NCBI RefSeq assembly: GCF_020171465.1
Contig: NZ_JAIUZR010000004.1
Location: 868,001 to 932,000 of the forward strand
Direction of reading: 5' to 3'
Source: Lutimonas saemankumensis
GTDB taxonomy: Bacteria > Bacteroidota > Bacteroidia > Flavobacteriales > Flavobacteriaceae
Length of the DNA stretch: 64,000 bases
Positions 27,276-36,647 of the stretch are shown here, one piece after another. The notes below the pieces were generated by a model. That model was not told the origin of the DNA. It ran no database searches and saw only the letters and a list, made by a program, of their open reading frames with translations. The position numbers and the translations under genes are program-made. Position 1 is the first letter of the stretch. Every line of letters starts with the position of its first letter.

Positions 27276-28058
27276 TTAGTTTTCTTCGGAGGTTACTACC
27301 TCGTTATCTTTTTTGAGTGTATTGACTATTTTTTCGATTAATTTTTGCCTCAGATCCTTGTCGAGGTCATCTTCAACGGAATTTAAAAGCGCATTTGTAT
27401 TGACGTATTTTTTAGGAGAAATCTGGCCATTTACAATGAGTTTCAGTTTTGAATCATGAAGTAATTGATCTATTTCTGCATTTAGTAATTCATCCTCATT
27501 GGAAAGGTGTCCCGAGGTAGGTAATTTTTCAGAAACAGAGTCATAATCCCCAGTCTTCAGACCCTGATCAAATCCGGCTATAAAGTTGGTATCACTGGTT
27601 GAAGAGGATATTTTTTCGGATTTGGGGCCCCATTTTTCTTCATTTATGAATGAATTCTTTAAAGTTTCAGTCTCTTTTCGATTCTCGGCAATGTCAAAAT
27701 CATTTTGATTATCCAAAGATTGAGGATTTTTTACGCTCTTAGAAATTTCGATTTCCGGATCAATGGATTTTTCTGCAATTTCAGTTTCAACCTCATTCTT
27801 AGGAATGCCAATCAGATCCTCTTTGGAAACAGGAGCCGCAATTTCCTGTGAAGGAAGTTTATTTTGTTGCGGTTGAAAAAAATAAATTCCAACAGAAATC
27901 AGAAGTAAAATTACAGAAGCAATCTTCAAAACCATCCAATTCCTGGATTTCTGTGAAGTCTCGTAAACAGTCAACTGCTTCTCCAGCTTTTCCCAGGAAC
28001 CTGAAGAAGGTTCTATTTCCCTGTTTTGAAGATACTCTCGGTATTGAAAACGTTTCAT
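27276..28058 (-). CDS. Single-pass membrane protein, candidate anti-sigma factor
   Basis: 260 aa. The N-terminal cytoplasmic part of about 40 residues (FQYREYLQNREIEPSSGSWEKLEKQL) is followed by one membrane helix (MVLKIASVILLLISVGIYFF, about 42-61), then a long acidic, low-complexity periplasmic region. The overlap of its start with the sigma-factor stop (ATGA) strongly suggests translational coupling, and this topology is that of an anti-sigma factor. No zinc-binding anti-sigma HxxxCxxC motif is seen, so the assignment rests on context. The beta-barrel gene follows after 18 nt. Confidence 0.6.
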   Translation of the reverse strand: MKRFQYREYLQNREIEPSSGSWEKLEKQLTVYETSQKSRNWMVLKIASVILLLISVGIYFFQPQQNKLPSQEIAAPVSKEDLIGIPKNEVETEIAEKSIDPEIEISKSVKNPQSLDNQNDFDIAENRKETETLKNSFINEEKWGPKSEKISSSTSDTNFIAGFDQGLKTGDYDSVSEKLPTSGHLSNEDELLNAEIDQLLHDSKLKLIVNGQISPKKYVNTNALLNSVEDDLDKDLRQKLIEKIVNTLKKDNEVVTSEEN

Positions 28059-28612
28059 AGTATTTTCTTTTTTTGATGATGCGAAATCATATCCTGTAAT
28101 GCTTTCCTGGCCCGATGTAGCTGGGTCTTACAGGTGCCGACACTTATGTTGAGCATGTCTGCGATTTCAGTATGTTTATAGCCTTCAATTACATACATGT
28201 TAAAAATAATTTTACAGCCTTCTGGTAACTTGTTGATAAAGATTTGAAGGTCTTCAATGGCTATCTTTAATTCAATCTCGTTTTCAACAACACTTTCATA
28301 GAATTCAATCTCATCGGTAAAAAGGAGGGTATTCTTTTTTCTTAAATAAGAAATACATTCATAAACCATTATTTTTCGAACCCAGCCCTCAAAACTTCCC
28401 TTCTGCGAATACTGATGAAGTTTTGTAAAGACTTTGAGAAACCCACTTAGCATTACCTCCTCTGATTTTTGCAGGTCTTTTATATAATAAGCGCATAAAC
28501 TCAACATTTTTGGAGAATATTTCTCGTATAGCATTTTTTGAGCCCTCCTGTTATTTTGAAGCGACTGCCTGATTAATTCTGAATTGCTATTTGTTTTAAT
28601 GATTCTAAGCAT
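28055..28612 (-). CDS. ECF-type RNA polymerase sigma factor
   Basis: 185 aa. Region 2 is seen at about residues 22-90 (QKMLYEKYSPKMLSLCAYYI, the core-binding GSFEGWVRKIMVYECISYLRK segment), and region 4 at about 125-178 (LPEGCKIIFNMYVIEGYKHTEIADMLNISVGTCKTQLHRARKAL) with its helix-turn-helix. It directs RNA polymerase to a small regulon. Transcribed with an anti-sigma-like gene (4-nt overlap) and a beta-barrel gene. The leader of about 95 nt has no exact TAnnTTTG, in keeping with possible self-regulation by its own promoter type. Confidence 0.93.
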   Translation of the reverse strand: MLRIIKTNSNSELIRQSLQNNRRAQKMLYEKYSPKMLSLCAYYIKDLQKSEEVMLSGFLKVFTKLHQYSQKGSFEGWVRKIMVYECISYLRKKNTLLFTDEIEFYESVVENEIELKIAIEDLQIFINKLPEGCKIIFNMYVIEGYKHTEIADMLNISVGTCKTQLHRARKALQDMISHHQKKKIL

Positions 28613-28706
28613 GCTCCTGAAAGGCCTTACACTAATAAAGACGTAAAAACCGGATATATGGTTGACAAGGGTGGTTAAATTATTTTAAAACTTCAATTTA
28701 GGGCAT

Positions 28707-28740
28707 AAAAAAACATGAAACAAATCTATGTTTCATGTTT
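28707..28740 (-). terminator. Rho-independent terminator of metG
   Basis: Perfect 12-base arms AAACATGAAACA (28711-28722) and TGTTTCATGTTT (28729-28740) with a 6-nt loop. On the minus strand the hairpin runs into seven T residues (28713-28707). It lies 20 nt after the metG stop and separates metG from the sigma-factor gene. Confidence 0.85.
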
Positions 28741-28760
28741 TATCAGATCAATTCCATGTA

Positions 28761-30818
28761 TCAACTTACTTTTTCACCATTGGCAACGGTCTTTCCATCA
28801 GGTTCAATAAAACTGAGTTTCCCATCCAGAGTATCACTCATCAAAATCATTCCCTGACTTTCCACGCCTCTTAATTTTCTCGGAGCAAGGTTGACAAGTA
28901 CCGTTACCTTTTGGCCTATGATTTCAGAAGGATCGAAACTCTCAGCAATTCCGCTTACGATGGTACGGGTGTCAATGCCTACATCCACTTTAAGTTTGAG
29001 AAGTTTTTTTGTTTTCGGTACTTTTTCTGCCTCAAGAATTGTCCCAATACGGATATCCAGTTTGGTAAAATCTTCAAAACTGACGGTTTCTTTTTGAGGC
29101 TCTGGCTTTACCTCTTGGGATGTTGCTTTGGAAGCTTCCAGTTTGTCGATCTGTTTTTGAATTTCTGCATCTTCAATTTTTGAAAAAAGAAGGGAAGCCT
29201 TGTTTATTTTTTGATCGGAAACCATAAAAACATTATTGGGTTCAACAGATTGCCAGCTTAAATCAACACCTGCATCAAGATTCAGCATCTTCTTCAACTT
29301 TTTACTCGTAAATGGTAAAAAAGGCTCGCTCAAAACAGACAAGGCCGAAGCGATCTGCAAAGCAACATACATGATTGTTTTAACCCTGTCAGGGTCAGTT
29401 TTAATTTTCTTCCACGGCTCTTCATCAGCAAGGTACTTGTTTCCCAGCCTTGCTAGGTTCATCAATTCAGAAAGGGCTTCTCTAAACCTGAATCTTTCAA
29501 CAGATTTTGAGATGATCCCAGGATACGCATACATCAGCTTTAGGGTTTGCTGGTCCACTTCTGAAAAATCTCCGGGTTTTGGAACAACTCCTTCATAGTA
29601 TTTGTTGGTCAAAACAATGACTCTGTTTACAAAATTTCCAAAAATGGCAACGAGCTCATTGTTGTTTCTCGCCTGAAAATCTTTCCACGTAAAATCGTTA
29701 TCCTTTGTTTCAGGTGCATTTGCTGTTAAAACGTATCGCAGGACATCCTGTTTTTCAGGGAAATCCTCCAGGTATTCATGAAGCCAGACGGCCCAGTTTT
29801 TTGAAGTCGAAATTTTGTTTCCCTCCAGATTAAGAAACTCATTGGCAGGGACATTTTCAGGCAGAATGTAGCTTCCCTGGGCTTTTAGCATGGAAGGAAA
29901 AATGATACAATGAAAAACAATATTGTCTTTTCCTATAAAGTGCAATAATTTGGTTTCACTGTCCTTCCAGTAAGGCTCCCAGTCTTTCCCTGTTTTTTCG
30001 GCCCATTCTTTCGTTGAAGAAATATAACCAATAGGCGCATCGAACCAGACATACAAAACTTTCCCTTCCCCTCCTTCAACCGGAACAGGAATTCCCCAGT
30101 CAAGATCCCGGGTTACGGCCCTTGGTTTTAAACCATCATCAATCCATGATTTCACCTGACCTAAAACATTTGCTTTCCAATCTTTTTTATGACCTTGAAG
30201 TATCCATTCATCAAGCCATTTTTCATATTCATTAAGCGGTAGATACCAGTGTTTGGTTTCTTTTAGAGATGGAATATTTCCGGTAATTACTGATTTTGGA
30301 TTGATCAGGTCCTGTGCGTTATGGCTTGTCCCGCAATTCTCGCATTGATCTCCGTAGCTTTCTTCAAAACCACATTTAGGGCATGTTCCCACTACAAATC
30401 GGTCTGCTAAAAATTGTTTTGCTTTTTCGTCATAGAGTTGAGCTGAGGTTTCTTCTAAAAACTTTCCATGCTCGTAGAGATCCTTAAAAAACCCTGAGGC
30501 GGTTTCATGATGAACTTTAGCGGAGGTTCTTGAGTAATTATCGAAGGTGATTCCGAATTCCTGAAAAGATTTTTTGATGATTTCATGGTATTTATCCACA
30601 ACAGCCTGAGGCGTTGTCCCTTCGGCTTTTGCTTTTAAAGTAATTGGTACCCCATGCTCATCGGAACCACAGACAAAAGCAACGTCCTTATCATTTAACC
30701 TTAGGTACCTGGCATAAATATCAGCAGGAACATATACCCCGGCTAAATGGCCAATATGAACCGGTCCATTGGTATAAGGCAAGGCGGCTGTAATAGTATA
30801 TCTTTTTGGATCTTGCAT
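28761..30818 (-). CDS. metG: Methionyl-tRNA synthetase
   Basis: 685 aa. HIGH-type motif in [20 protein letters not shown] (residues 14-33), a zinc-binding insertion [18 protein letters not shown] (about 145-162) and the KMSKS-type loop [10 protein letters not shown]. After a linker at about 560-585 comes a C-terminal EMAPII/Trbp-like tRNA-binding domain ([31 protein letters not shown]), a usual feature of the long bacterial form. Transcribed alone with promoter element and terminator. Confidence 0.97.
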   Translation of the reverse strand: MQDPKRYTITAALPYTNGPVHIGHLAGVYVPADIYARYLRLNDKDVAFVCGSDEHGVPITLKAKAEGTTPQAVVDKYHEIIKKSFQEFGITFDNYSRTSAKVHHETASGFFKDLYEHGKFLEETSAQLYDEKAKQFLADRFVVGTCPKCGFEESYGDQCENCGTSHNAQDLINPKSVITGNIPSLKETKHWYLPLNEYEKWLDEWILQGHKKDWKANVLGQVKSWIDDGLKPRAVTRDLDWGIPVPVEGGEGKVLYVWFDAPIGYISSTKEWAEKTGKDWEPYWKDSETKLLHFIGKDNIVFHCIIFPSMLKAQGSYILPENVPANEFLNLEGNKISTSKNWAVWLHEYLEDFPEKQDVLRYVLTANAPETKDNDFTWKDFQARNNNELVAIFGNFVNRVIVLTNKYYEGVVPKPGDFSEVDQQTLKLMYAYPGIISKSVERFRFREALSELMNLARLGNKYLADEEPWKKIKTDPDRVKTIMYVALQIASALSVLSEPFLPFTSKKLKKMLNLDAGVDLSWQSVEPNNVFMVSDQKINKASLLFSKIEDAEIQKQIDKLEASKATSQEVKPEPQKETVSFEDFTKLDIRIGTILEAEKVPKTKKLLKLKVDVGIDTRTIVSGIAESFDPSEIIGQKVTVLVNLAPRKLRGVESQGMILMSDTLDGKLSFIEPDGKTVANGEKVS

Positions 30819-30836
30819 GTCATAAAATTAAGACCA

Positions 30837-30844
30837 CAAAAGTA
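30837..30844 (-). promoter_or_regulatory. -7 promoter element of metG
   Basis: Minus-strand TACTTTTG, an exact TAnnTTTG match, 18 nt before the metG ATG. Confidence 0.45.
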
Positions 30845-30968
30845 AGAAAAACGGAAAACATGACCCTGTTTATTTTAAATTATCAAACCTTCCCGTATTG
30901 AACTTCTTTACTCGGGTTTTAATTCGTTTTTTAATTATACTTTTATCGAAGATTTATAGAAACTTTTT

Positions 30969-31973
30969 ATGAAAAGACATATCGCTTATTTATTGTGTTT
31001 GATTCTTGTTATGGCACAACAGGTCGAGGCTCAGAATGATGAAGAAAGGCTCATCACCAGAGACCTTGTAAAGCCACCAAGTTTAAAAAAAGGGGACACG
31101 ATCATTATCCTGGCACCTGCGGGTAAGATAAAAGACAGAAGTGCGGTTGACGCCGGTATAGAACTGGCGAATCACTGGGGCCTTGTAGTGTTTTTTGGAA
31201 ATCATTTACTTTCGGAAAACAATACTTTTGCAGGTACGGATCAGGAAAGATTATCTGACCTTCAAAAAGCACTTGACGATCCGAGTATCAAGGCAATATG
31301 GGCAGCAAGAGGAGGATACGGAACCGTAAGGATCATTGATGACCTGGATTTTAGCGGGTTTTCAGAAAATCCAAAATGGATCATTGGATATTCTGACATT
31401 ACGGTATTGCACAATAAATTGCATGATCTTGGATACCAGTCCATTCATGGTCAGATGCCCGTGACCCTGGAACTGGAGGATCCGATTCAAAAAGAATCTA
31501 TTCAGTCTTTGCACAAGGCTTTATTCGGGAAGAAAATGCAATATAAAATTCCGTCTTCAAAATTTAACCGAACCGGAAAGTCTACAGGCCAGTTGGTTGG
31601 AGGAAACCTCTCAATTGTTTACAGTATGCTTGCTTCTGACACTAATCTCAACATGCAGGGAAAAATACTTTTCATAGAAGATGTGGGAGAGGCCCTTTAT
31701 CATATTGACCGTATGATGATAAGCTTAAAAAGAGCGGGTTATTTTAATGGATGTGAAGGTATACTGGTTGGAGATTTTAAATTAAAACCCAATGAGAGTA
31801 ATCCTTTTGGCAAATCCCTTGAAGAAATAGTTCTAGAGGCAGCTGAGGGAACAGATTTCCCCGTCGTTTTTGATTTCCCGGCCGGACATCTGGACGACAA
31901 CCGATCGTTAATTCTTGGGAGCTACATCGACCTTAACGCCAACAAGAACAGAGCCAGAATCAAATTTAATTGA
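30969..31973 (+). CDS. Muramoyltetrapeptide LD-carboxypeptidase (S66 family), secreted
   Basis: 334 aa with a signal peptide ending VEAQ. S66 signatures: AIWAARGGYGTVRIIDDLDF, the nucleophile elbow IIGYSDITVLHNKLHD (Ser in GYSD), the Glu-containing ILFIEDVGEALYHIDRMM and the His-containing FPAGHLDDNRSLILG. It cleaves the terminal D-Ala from murein tetrapeptides. Most family members are cytoplasmic, so the export signal is notable; here it would act in the periplasm. Followed after 4 nt by yraN. Confidence 0.9.
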   Translation: MKRHIAYLLCLILVMAQQVEAQNDEERLITRDLVKPPSLKKGDTIIILAPAGKIKDRSAVDAGIELANHWGLVVFFGNHLLSENNTFAGTDQERLSDLQKALDDPSIKAIWAARGGYGTVRIIDDLDFSGFSENPKWIIGYSDITVLHNKLHDLGYQSIHGQMPVTLELEDPIQKESIQSLHKALFGKKMQYKIPSSKFNRTGKSTGQLVGGNLSIVYSMLASDTNLNMQGKILFIEDVGEALYHIDRMMISLKRAGYFNGCEGILVGDFKLKPNESNPFGKSLEEIVLEAAEGTDFPVVFDFPAGHLDDNRSLILGSYIDLNANKNRARIKFN

Positions 31974-31977
31974 GTTC

Positions 31978-32337
31978 ATGGCTGCCCACAATGAATTAGG
32001 ATTTGAAGGAGAAAGAATTGCGGTTGAATTTCTGAAGAATAAAGGCTATCAGATCAGGCAGCAGAATTGGCGATTTCAAAAGGCAGAAATCGACATTATT
32101 GCCCAAAAAGATGATTTGATTGTCATCGTAGAAGTAAAAACCAGGTCCAGTAGTGATTTTGGTAAACCCCAGGAGTTTGTGAGCGGACAAAAGATAAAGT
32201 TTTTAATGAGAGCCGCTCATAATTACCTGCTGTCAAACAAAATTGATAAGGAAATTCGTTTTGACATTATAGCTGTAATCAAGAATTCCAATGAAGTAAA
32301 TATCGAGCATTTAACAGATGCTTTCCACCTTTTTTAA
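31978..32337 (+). CDS. YraN family endonuclease-like protein (UPF0102)
   Basis: 119 aa from the ATG at 31978; the open frame extends further upstream, but that part overlaps the LD-carboxypeptidase gene. It has the family pattern NELGFEGERIAVEFLKNKGYQIRQQNWRF with the PD-(D/E)XK-like core KAEIDIIAQKDDLIVIVEVKTR. The family is Holliday-junction-resolvase-like, with no proven biological role. The TlpA-like gene converges 15 nt downstream. Confidence 0.92.
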   Translation: MAAHNELGFEGERIAVEFLKNKGYQIRQQNWRFQKAEIDIIAQKDDLIVIVEVKTRSSSDFGKPQEFVSGQKIKFLMRAAHNYLLSNKIDKEIRFDIIAVIKNSNEVNIEHLTDAFHLF

Positions 32338-32351
32338 TTTTCATCGAGATA

Positions 32352-33698
32352 TTATCTGGTTTCAAACATGGATTTTAATTCATTGAAATCTTCAGGTTTA
32401 GCAAGGATATTTTTGTTTGAATCAAGAACCAGATATGTAGGGATGGCAGTGATCCCGTAATTCTCAACTTTTTGACTCGACCATTTATCTAAATCCAAAA
32501 TATTGATAAATTCGTCGTAACCTTTGGTCATAATTTCCCAGCTTCTTTTTTCGTCTTCAAGCCCTACAGCCACTACTTTAATATTTTCAATGCCGCTTAT
32601 GAACTTGTAAAACTCAGGTATTTCTATTTGACAATGAGGACAGTTGGAGCTAAAAAATAACACAACGTAATAATCCGTTCCTGAGAGTTCATAAAGGGAA
32701 GTTTCAACTCCGTTCTCAGACCAGCTGAAATCAGGAGCCCTGACCCCGATCATTGTTTTTATCGAAGCATTGATTCTACTGATCATCTCTTTATTTAAAG
32801 ACTCCTCAGGAAGCTTTAAGTAATATTCATTAAGTACGTGATTGATCATTTCTACATTTTCCTGCTCCAGATAAGTTTCCAGCAATTCTTCCTCGAATTC
32901 CATTTTGATCTCGTCATATTGATCCATCCAGAGAACTGCTTTTTCAATGGCATCCTTTTGCAATTCATTTTGCCTCTCCAGTGTTTCGGCCTGATTCAGG
33001 TAGAAAACATAATCGTTCAGCCGGTTGTATATAAAGGTTGAATGCGACAAAACCTCGTCAGAAAGATCCATCGCATCAAAGAAGTGCATTTTTATCATGT
33101 TCAGATACTCCTGGGGGTTCTCAATAGGTTCTGCAGCATTATGCTGTGCACTAGCTCTGATAAAATGATTTGCAAGTAACTCAGAGGATCTGGCTTCATA
33201 ATCTTTTTGAATCGCAGTAAGTTCTTCAAGAATCGAAGTATAAGATTTTTTTAATGTTTTCTTTTCCTTTTTATCACCGGACTCAAAGAAAAGGACCTGA
33301 ACAGAATCTAATTTTTCCTGTATCGCTCGAATGTTTTTGTAATAACTCCGATAAATTTTGTTTTCAGCTGACTCTAAAAAATATATGGTGGATTCCGGAT
33401 TATTAGGGTCAAATGAAAACTCAATTTCTTCCTGATTATAGATAAATTCAACATATAAATCATTCTCAATCTGATAATAGGCACGGTAGACTCCCGGTGA
33501 TTGATTTTCATCAACATTAAACGTGAATTGACCATCTATAACATCAGCATTATCAACATAGCTTTGCTCTCCGTTTTGCATCTGATAAAGCAGAATCCAC
33601 GAGTAGTCATGGTCGGGATCAATAGTTCCTTTTATGGAATACTGGGCTTGCACGTATGAACTTGCAGCGAGAAGGATAACAAGTAAATAAGTCTTCAT
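32352..33698 (-). CDS. TlpA/ResA-like thiol-disulfide protein
   Basis: 448 aa. Signal peptide ending VQAQ, then a beta domain (about 20-120) similar to the DUF4369-type N-terminal part of Bacteroidota thioredoxin-like proteins, a helical middle region rich in Glu, and a C-terminal thioredoxin fold (about 320-448) with the redox motif NCPHCQIEIPEF. Located in the periplasm or lipid-free envelope; probably reduces or exchanges disulfides. It has a -7 promoter element and is divergent from the SDR gene. Confidence 0.85.
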   Translation of the reverse strand: MKTYLLVILLAASSYVQAQYSIKGTIDPDHDYSWILLYQMQNGEQSYVDNADVIDGQFTFNVDENQSPGVYRAYYQIENDLYVEFIYNQEEIEFSFDPNNPESTIYFLESAENKIYRSYYKNIRAIQEKLDSVQVLFFESGDKKEKKTLKKSYTSILEELTAIQKDYEARSSELLANHFIRASAQHNAAEPIENPQEYLNMIKMHFFDAMDLSDEVLSHSTFIYNRLNDYVFYLNQAETLERQNELQKDAIEKAVLWMDQYDEIKMEFEEELLETYLEQENVEMINHVLNEYYLKLPEESLNKEMISRINASIKTMIGVRAPDFSWSENGVETSLYELSGTDYYVVLFFSSNCPHCQIEIPEFYKFISGIENIKVVAVGLEDEKRSWEIMTKGYDEFINILDLDKWSSQKVENYGITAIPTYLVLDSNKNILAKPEDFNELKSMFETR

Positions 33699-33711
33699 AA
33701 AGGATTTTTAA

Positions 33712-33719
33712 CAAATGTA
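33712..33719 (-). promoter_or_regulatory. -7 promoter element of the TlpA-like gene
   Basis: Minus-strand TACATTTG, an exact TAnnTTTG match, 13 nt before the ATG. Confidence 0.45.
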
Positions 33720-33753
33720 CAATATTCCTCAATATTGTTATGATCAGGAACTA

Positions 33754-33786
33754 TTGCATTGGTGAGGTCTAAACTTATTATATTTG
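33754..33786 (+). promoter_or_regulatory. Promoter of the SDR gene
   Basis: TTG at 33754-33756 or 33759-33761, then TATATTTG (33779-33786), an exact -7 match; spacers of 22 or 17 nt. It ends 13 nt before the ATG. Confidence 0.6.
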
Positions 33787-33799
33787 GGAAACATCTGAT

Positions 33800-34594
33800 A
33801 TGAAAATGAATAATAAGGTCGTATGGATTACCGGAGCTTCCTCAGGAATAGGAGCAGCTCTTGCCGGCGAATATTCCAAACTGGGCACTCGTCTGATTCT
33901 CTCATCAAGAAATCTTGAATCTTTGGAAACAGTTCGTTCACAATGCAGATTTCCGGATAAAATAAGGATCCTCGAAATGGATCTTGAGCAATATGAAATT
34001 TTATCAGAATCGGTGGATAAAGCGGTTGGATTTTTTGGTAAAATAGATGTTCTGATCAATAATGCAGGAATAAGTCAAAGGTCTTTTGCTGCTGACACAG
34101 ATCTGGCCGTGGACAAAAAAATAATTGATATCAACTATTTTGGAACAATTTCCCTGACCAAAGGGCTAATTCCTCATTTCAGAGAACAAAATGGTGGGCA
34201 CTTTGTGGTGGTGACAAGTGTAGTTGGAAAAATAGGCACACCTCTCAGAAGTTCATATTCTGCTTCAAAACATGCTCTGCATGGATTTTTTGATTCCCTG
34301 AGAGCAGAATTATTTGAGGACAATATTAAGGTCACACTGATCTGTCCCGGTTATGTAAGAACAAATGTTTCCATCAACGCGGTAACAGGTTCAGGCAAGA
34401 AACAGGGAACAATGGATCATGCCACAGAAAATGGTCTCGACCCCAATGAATTTGCTAAGAAGGCTATAAGAGCCATCAGGAATGAACGGCAGGAGCTAGT
34501 AATTGGAGGGTTAAAGGAGCGACTAGCCGTATGGGTAAAAAGATTCTTTCCATTGATTTTGTCCAGAATGATTAGAAAAATAAAAGTAACATAG
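33800..34594 (+). CDS. Short-chain dehydrogenase/reductase
   Basis: 264 aa, classical SDR. Cofactor motif TGASSGIG (11-18), NNAG in INNAGISQRSF, and the catalytic YSASK (SSYSASKHALHGF) preceded by the Ser in VVVTSVVGK. The C-terminus (VWVKRFFPLILSRMIRKIK) is basic and hydrophobic, as in DHRS7-type membrane-associated SDRs. Substrate unknown. Convergent with the DUF4252 gene. Confidence 0.93.
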   Translation: MKMNNKVVWITGASSGIGAALAGEYSKLGTRLILSSRNLESLETVRSQCRFPDKIRILEMDLEQYEILSESVDKAVGFFGKIDVLINNAGISQRSFAADTDLAVDKKIIDINYFGTISLTKGLIPHFREQNGGHFVVVTSVVGKIGTPLRSSYSASKHALHGFFDSLRAELFEDNIKVTLICPGYVRTNVSINAVTGSGKKQGTMDHATENGLDPNEFAKKAIRAIRNERQELVIGGLKERLAVWVKRFFPLILSRMIRKIKVT

Positions 34595-34599
34595 ATTTT

Positions 34600-35052
34600 T
34601 TATACTTCTGTTTGAATCAGATTGTCCAGATCTTCCTGGGTTAAATTCGTTTTTAAACCGATCAATACCAGATCTTCTCCTGAAGAGATTTCCAATACAA
34701 TTTCTTTGATTCGATCCTTTTTTTCAAGGGTAAAAAACGCAAGTTTATCATTCTCACTTTTTAATTTAACCATCTCTTCAAATTTTGACCGGTTAATAAA
34801 CTTGTCAAACTTATCGGATTTATCTTCAGCGTTATCCGAGAAAACGAGAATTCTGATGTGTTTGGCCTTCTTCAACAGGGGCTTTATATCCTCGAGGTCC
34901 TCATCAGGTAAAAAATTGGCTATTAAGGAGCTGCTTAATCCAAATGAGAAATTCGAATCATCTTCATGGTTTTGATAGAAGGTATTAAAAGAGGTATTGG
35001 TTGCGCAGGAAGTACTCAGTATAACGGCAACCAGTAATATAAATTTTTTCAT
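34600..35052 (-). CDS. DUF4252 lipoprotein
   Basis: 150 aa from the ATG at 35052; the longer frame to a TTG at 35097 would begin inside the phoH terminator and is rejected. Lipoprotein signal KKFILLVAVILSTSCATN with Cys at about residue 16. The body (LPDEDLEDIKPLLKKAKHIRILVFSDN, a later EIVLEISSGEDLVLIGLKTNLTQEDLDNLI) fits the Bacteroidota DUF4252 family of unknown function. In other genomes such genes often stand near ECF sigma factors; not directly so here. Confidence 0.8.
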   Translation of the reverse strand: MKKFILLVAVILSTSCATNTSFNTFYQNHEDDSNFSFGLSSSLIANFLPDEDLEDIKPLLKKAKHIRILVFSDNAEDKSDKFDKFINRSKFEEMVKLKSENDKLAFFTLEKKDRIKEIVLEISSGEDLVLIGLKTNLTQEDLDNLIQTEV

Positions 35053-35095
35053 AAGTAGTGTTTTACCTATGACGACTGAGTTGATAAAATGTAAC

Positions 35096-35133
35096 AAAAA
35101 AACCCAGAGATTCGTAGAGGTTGAATCCCTGGG
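35096..35133 (-). terminator. Rho-independent terminator of phoH
   Basis: On the minus strand, arms CCCAGGGATTC (35133-35123) and GAATCTCTGGG (35113-35103), one mismatch, 9-nt loop, followed by seven T (35102-35096). It starts 13 nt after the phoH stop. Confidence 0.8.
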
Positions 35134-35145
35134 AAAGGAAAATTG

Positions 35146-36480
35146 TTAAAGCATTTCATTTGCTAAATTGGCTAACTGAGAACGTTCTCCCTTCTCAAGT
35201 TTGATATGTGCAAAGAGAGAATTTCCTTTTAGCCTGTCGATCAAATAGGTGAGCCCATTACTGTGTTCATCCATATAAGGGGTGTCTATCTGATTGATGT
35301 CTCCGGTAAAGATCACTTTTGTGCCTTCACCTGCTCTTGTTATAATCGTTTTAACCTCGTGCGGTGTTAAATTCTGAGCTTCGTCTATAATAAATATGGC
35401 ATTGGTCAGACTTCGACCTCTGATAAAGGCCAGTGCTGTTATTGTTAAAAGGCCGGATTCTTCTAATTGCTTCAGGACACGGCTCTTTTTTTCGTTTGCC
35501 TTGAATTGATTTTTTATAAAATTCAGGTTATCCCATAAGGGTTGCATATAAGGTGAAATTTTGTCTTCAGCATCCCCCGGCAAATATCCTATTTCCCGGT
35601 TGCTCAAAGGTATGATTGGCCTCGCAAGAATGATCTGGTCGTATTTGTTCTTCTGCTCTAGGGCCGAAGCCAGAGCCAGTAAGGTTTTTCCGGTTCCGGC
35701 AACTCCTTCCAGCGCAACAAGTTTGATTTCTTCATTAAGTAAAGCGTTCAGCCCAAAAGTTTGTTCAGCATTTCTGGGTTTGATACCGAATACATATTTT
35801 TTATCTACCTTTTCGATGGAATCTGATTCTCCATTATATCTGGCAAGAACTGAATTCGTACAATTGTTAAGAATATAATATCCATTGGTTATTTTTTCTT
35901 TACCCAAAATACCTTTTTCTTTCACCCTGTTTTTCTGATAGATGCGCTGGATGATTTCGGCATCTATATTTTCAATGACAGGGAGACCTTCAGAAAATTT
36001 TTTGATGTTTTTGACTTTTCCGGTTTCATAATCTTCAGAGGTCAATCCAATGGCTTTGGCCTTAATCCTGAGATTGATATCTTTCGTTACAAGGATAATC
36101 TGATGTCTTTTTTCTTCATTTTGAAGAGAGATGGCAGCATTGATAATTTTATGGTCATTTTTACGGTTTCCATAGATTTCTTCGGCATCCACCTTATCAA
36201 GAGTAAGCTCATCCATAATCACTTTGATCTTACCCCTGTCATCGCCGAGCTCCATCCATTTGTTCAAACCATTGTTTCCTGAAAGTTTGTCCAGAAACCG
36301 GATTACCTCTCTGGCTTCAAAGTTTTTAGTCTCGTTTCCGATCTTAAACTGGTCAAGTTCTTCAAGAACCGTAATCGGAATTGCTACGTCATTTTCTTCG
36401 AAACTTGTGATAGAGTTGTGGTCAAATAATAATACTGAAGTGTCAAGAACATAAATTTTCTTTGTAGTGTTTTTCTTCAT
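35146..36480 (-). CDS. PhoH-family protein with N-terminal PIN domain
   Basis: 444 aa. The PIN domain covers about residues 8-150 (KIYVLDTSVLLFD with the first acidic residue, ITVLEELDQFK, LVTKDINLRIKA). The PhoH ATPase covers about 235-444: Walker A GVAGTGKTLLALA, Walker B FIIDEAQNLTPHEVKTIITRAG and TGDINQID. PhoH2-type proteins are reported to be RNA helicases/RNases related to toxin-antitoxin systems; no antitoxin gene is seen beside it. Monocistronic with a terminator. Confidence 0.92.
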   Translation of the reverse strand: MKKNTTKKIYVLDTSVLLFDHNSITSFEENDVAIPITVLEELDQFKIGNETKNFEAREVIRFLDKLSGNNGLNKWMELGDDRGKIKVIMDELTLDKVDAEEIYGNRKNDHKIINAAISLQNEEKRHQIILVTKDINLRIKAKAIGLTSEDYETGKVKNIKKFSEGLPVIENIDAEIIQRIYQKNRVKEKGILGKEKITNGYYILNNCTNSVLARYNGESDSIEKVDKKYVFGIKPRNAEQTFGLNALLNEEIKLVALEGVAGTGKTLLALASALEQKNKYDQIILARPIIPLSNREIGYLPGDAEDKISPYMQPLWDNLNFIKNQFKANEKKSRVLKQLEESGLLTITALAFIRGRSLTNAIFIIDEAQNLTPHEVKTIITRAGEGTKVIFTGDINQIDTPYMDEHSNGLTYLIDRLKGNSLFAHIKLEKGERSQLANLANEML

Positions 36481-36647
36481 ATACAGTCTTTTAGGCGAGG
36501 CCCTGCCGCTAAATTATCAGCAGGGTTATTTTTTCATAGGCAGCGGTGCAAATAGCTGCATTTAATTTTTTAAAAATGTACAAAAAAATAGGATTGAACA
36601 AAGTTGGATTACTCAAAATATGAGCAGACTTATCAACAAGAAATTAA

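Noticed and set aside
35053-35097. N-terminal extension of the DUF4252 gene from a TTG
   Set aside because: The TTG lies in the phoH terminator, and the ATG at 35052 gives a clean lipoprotein signal.
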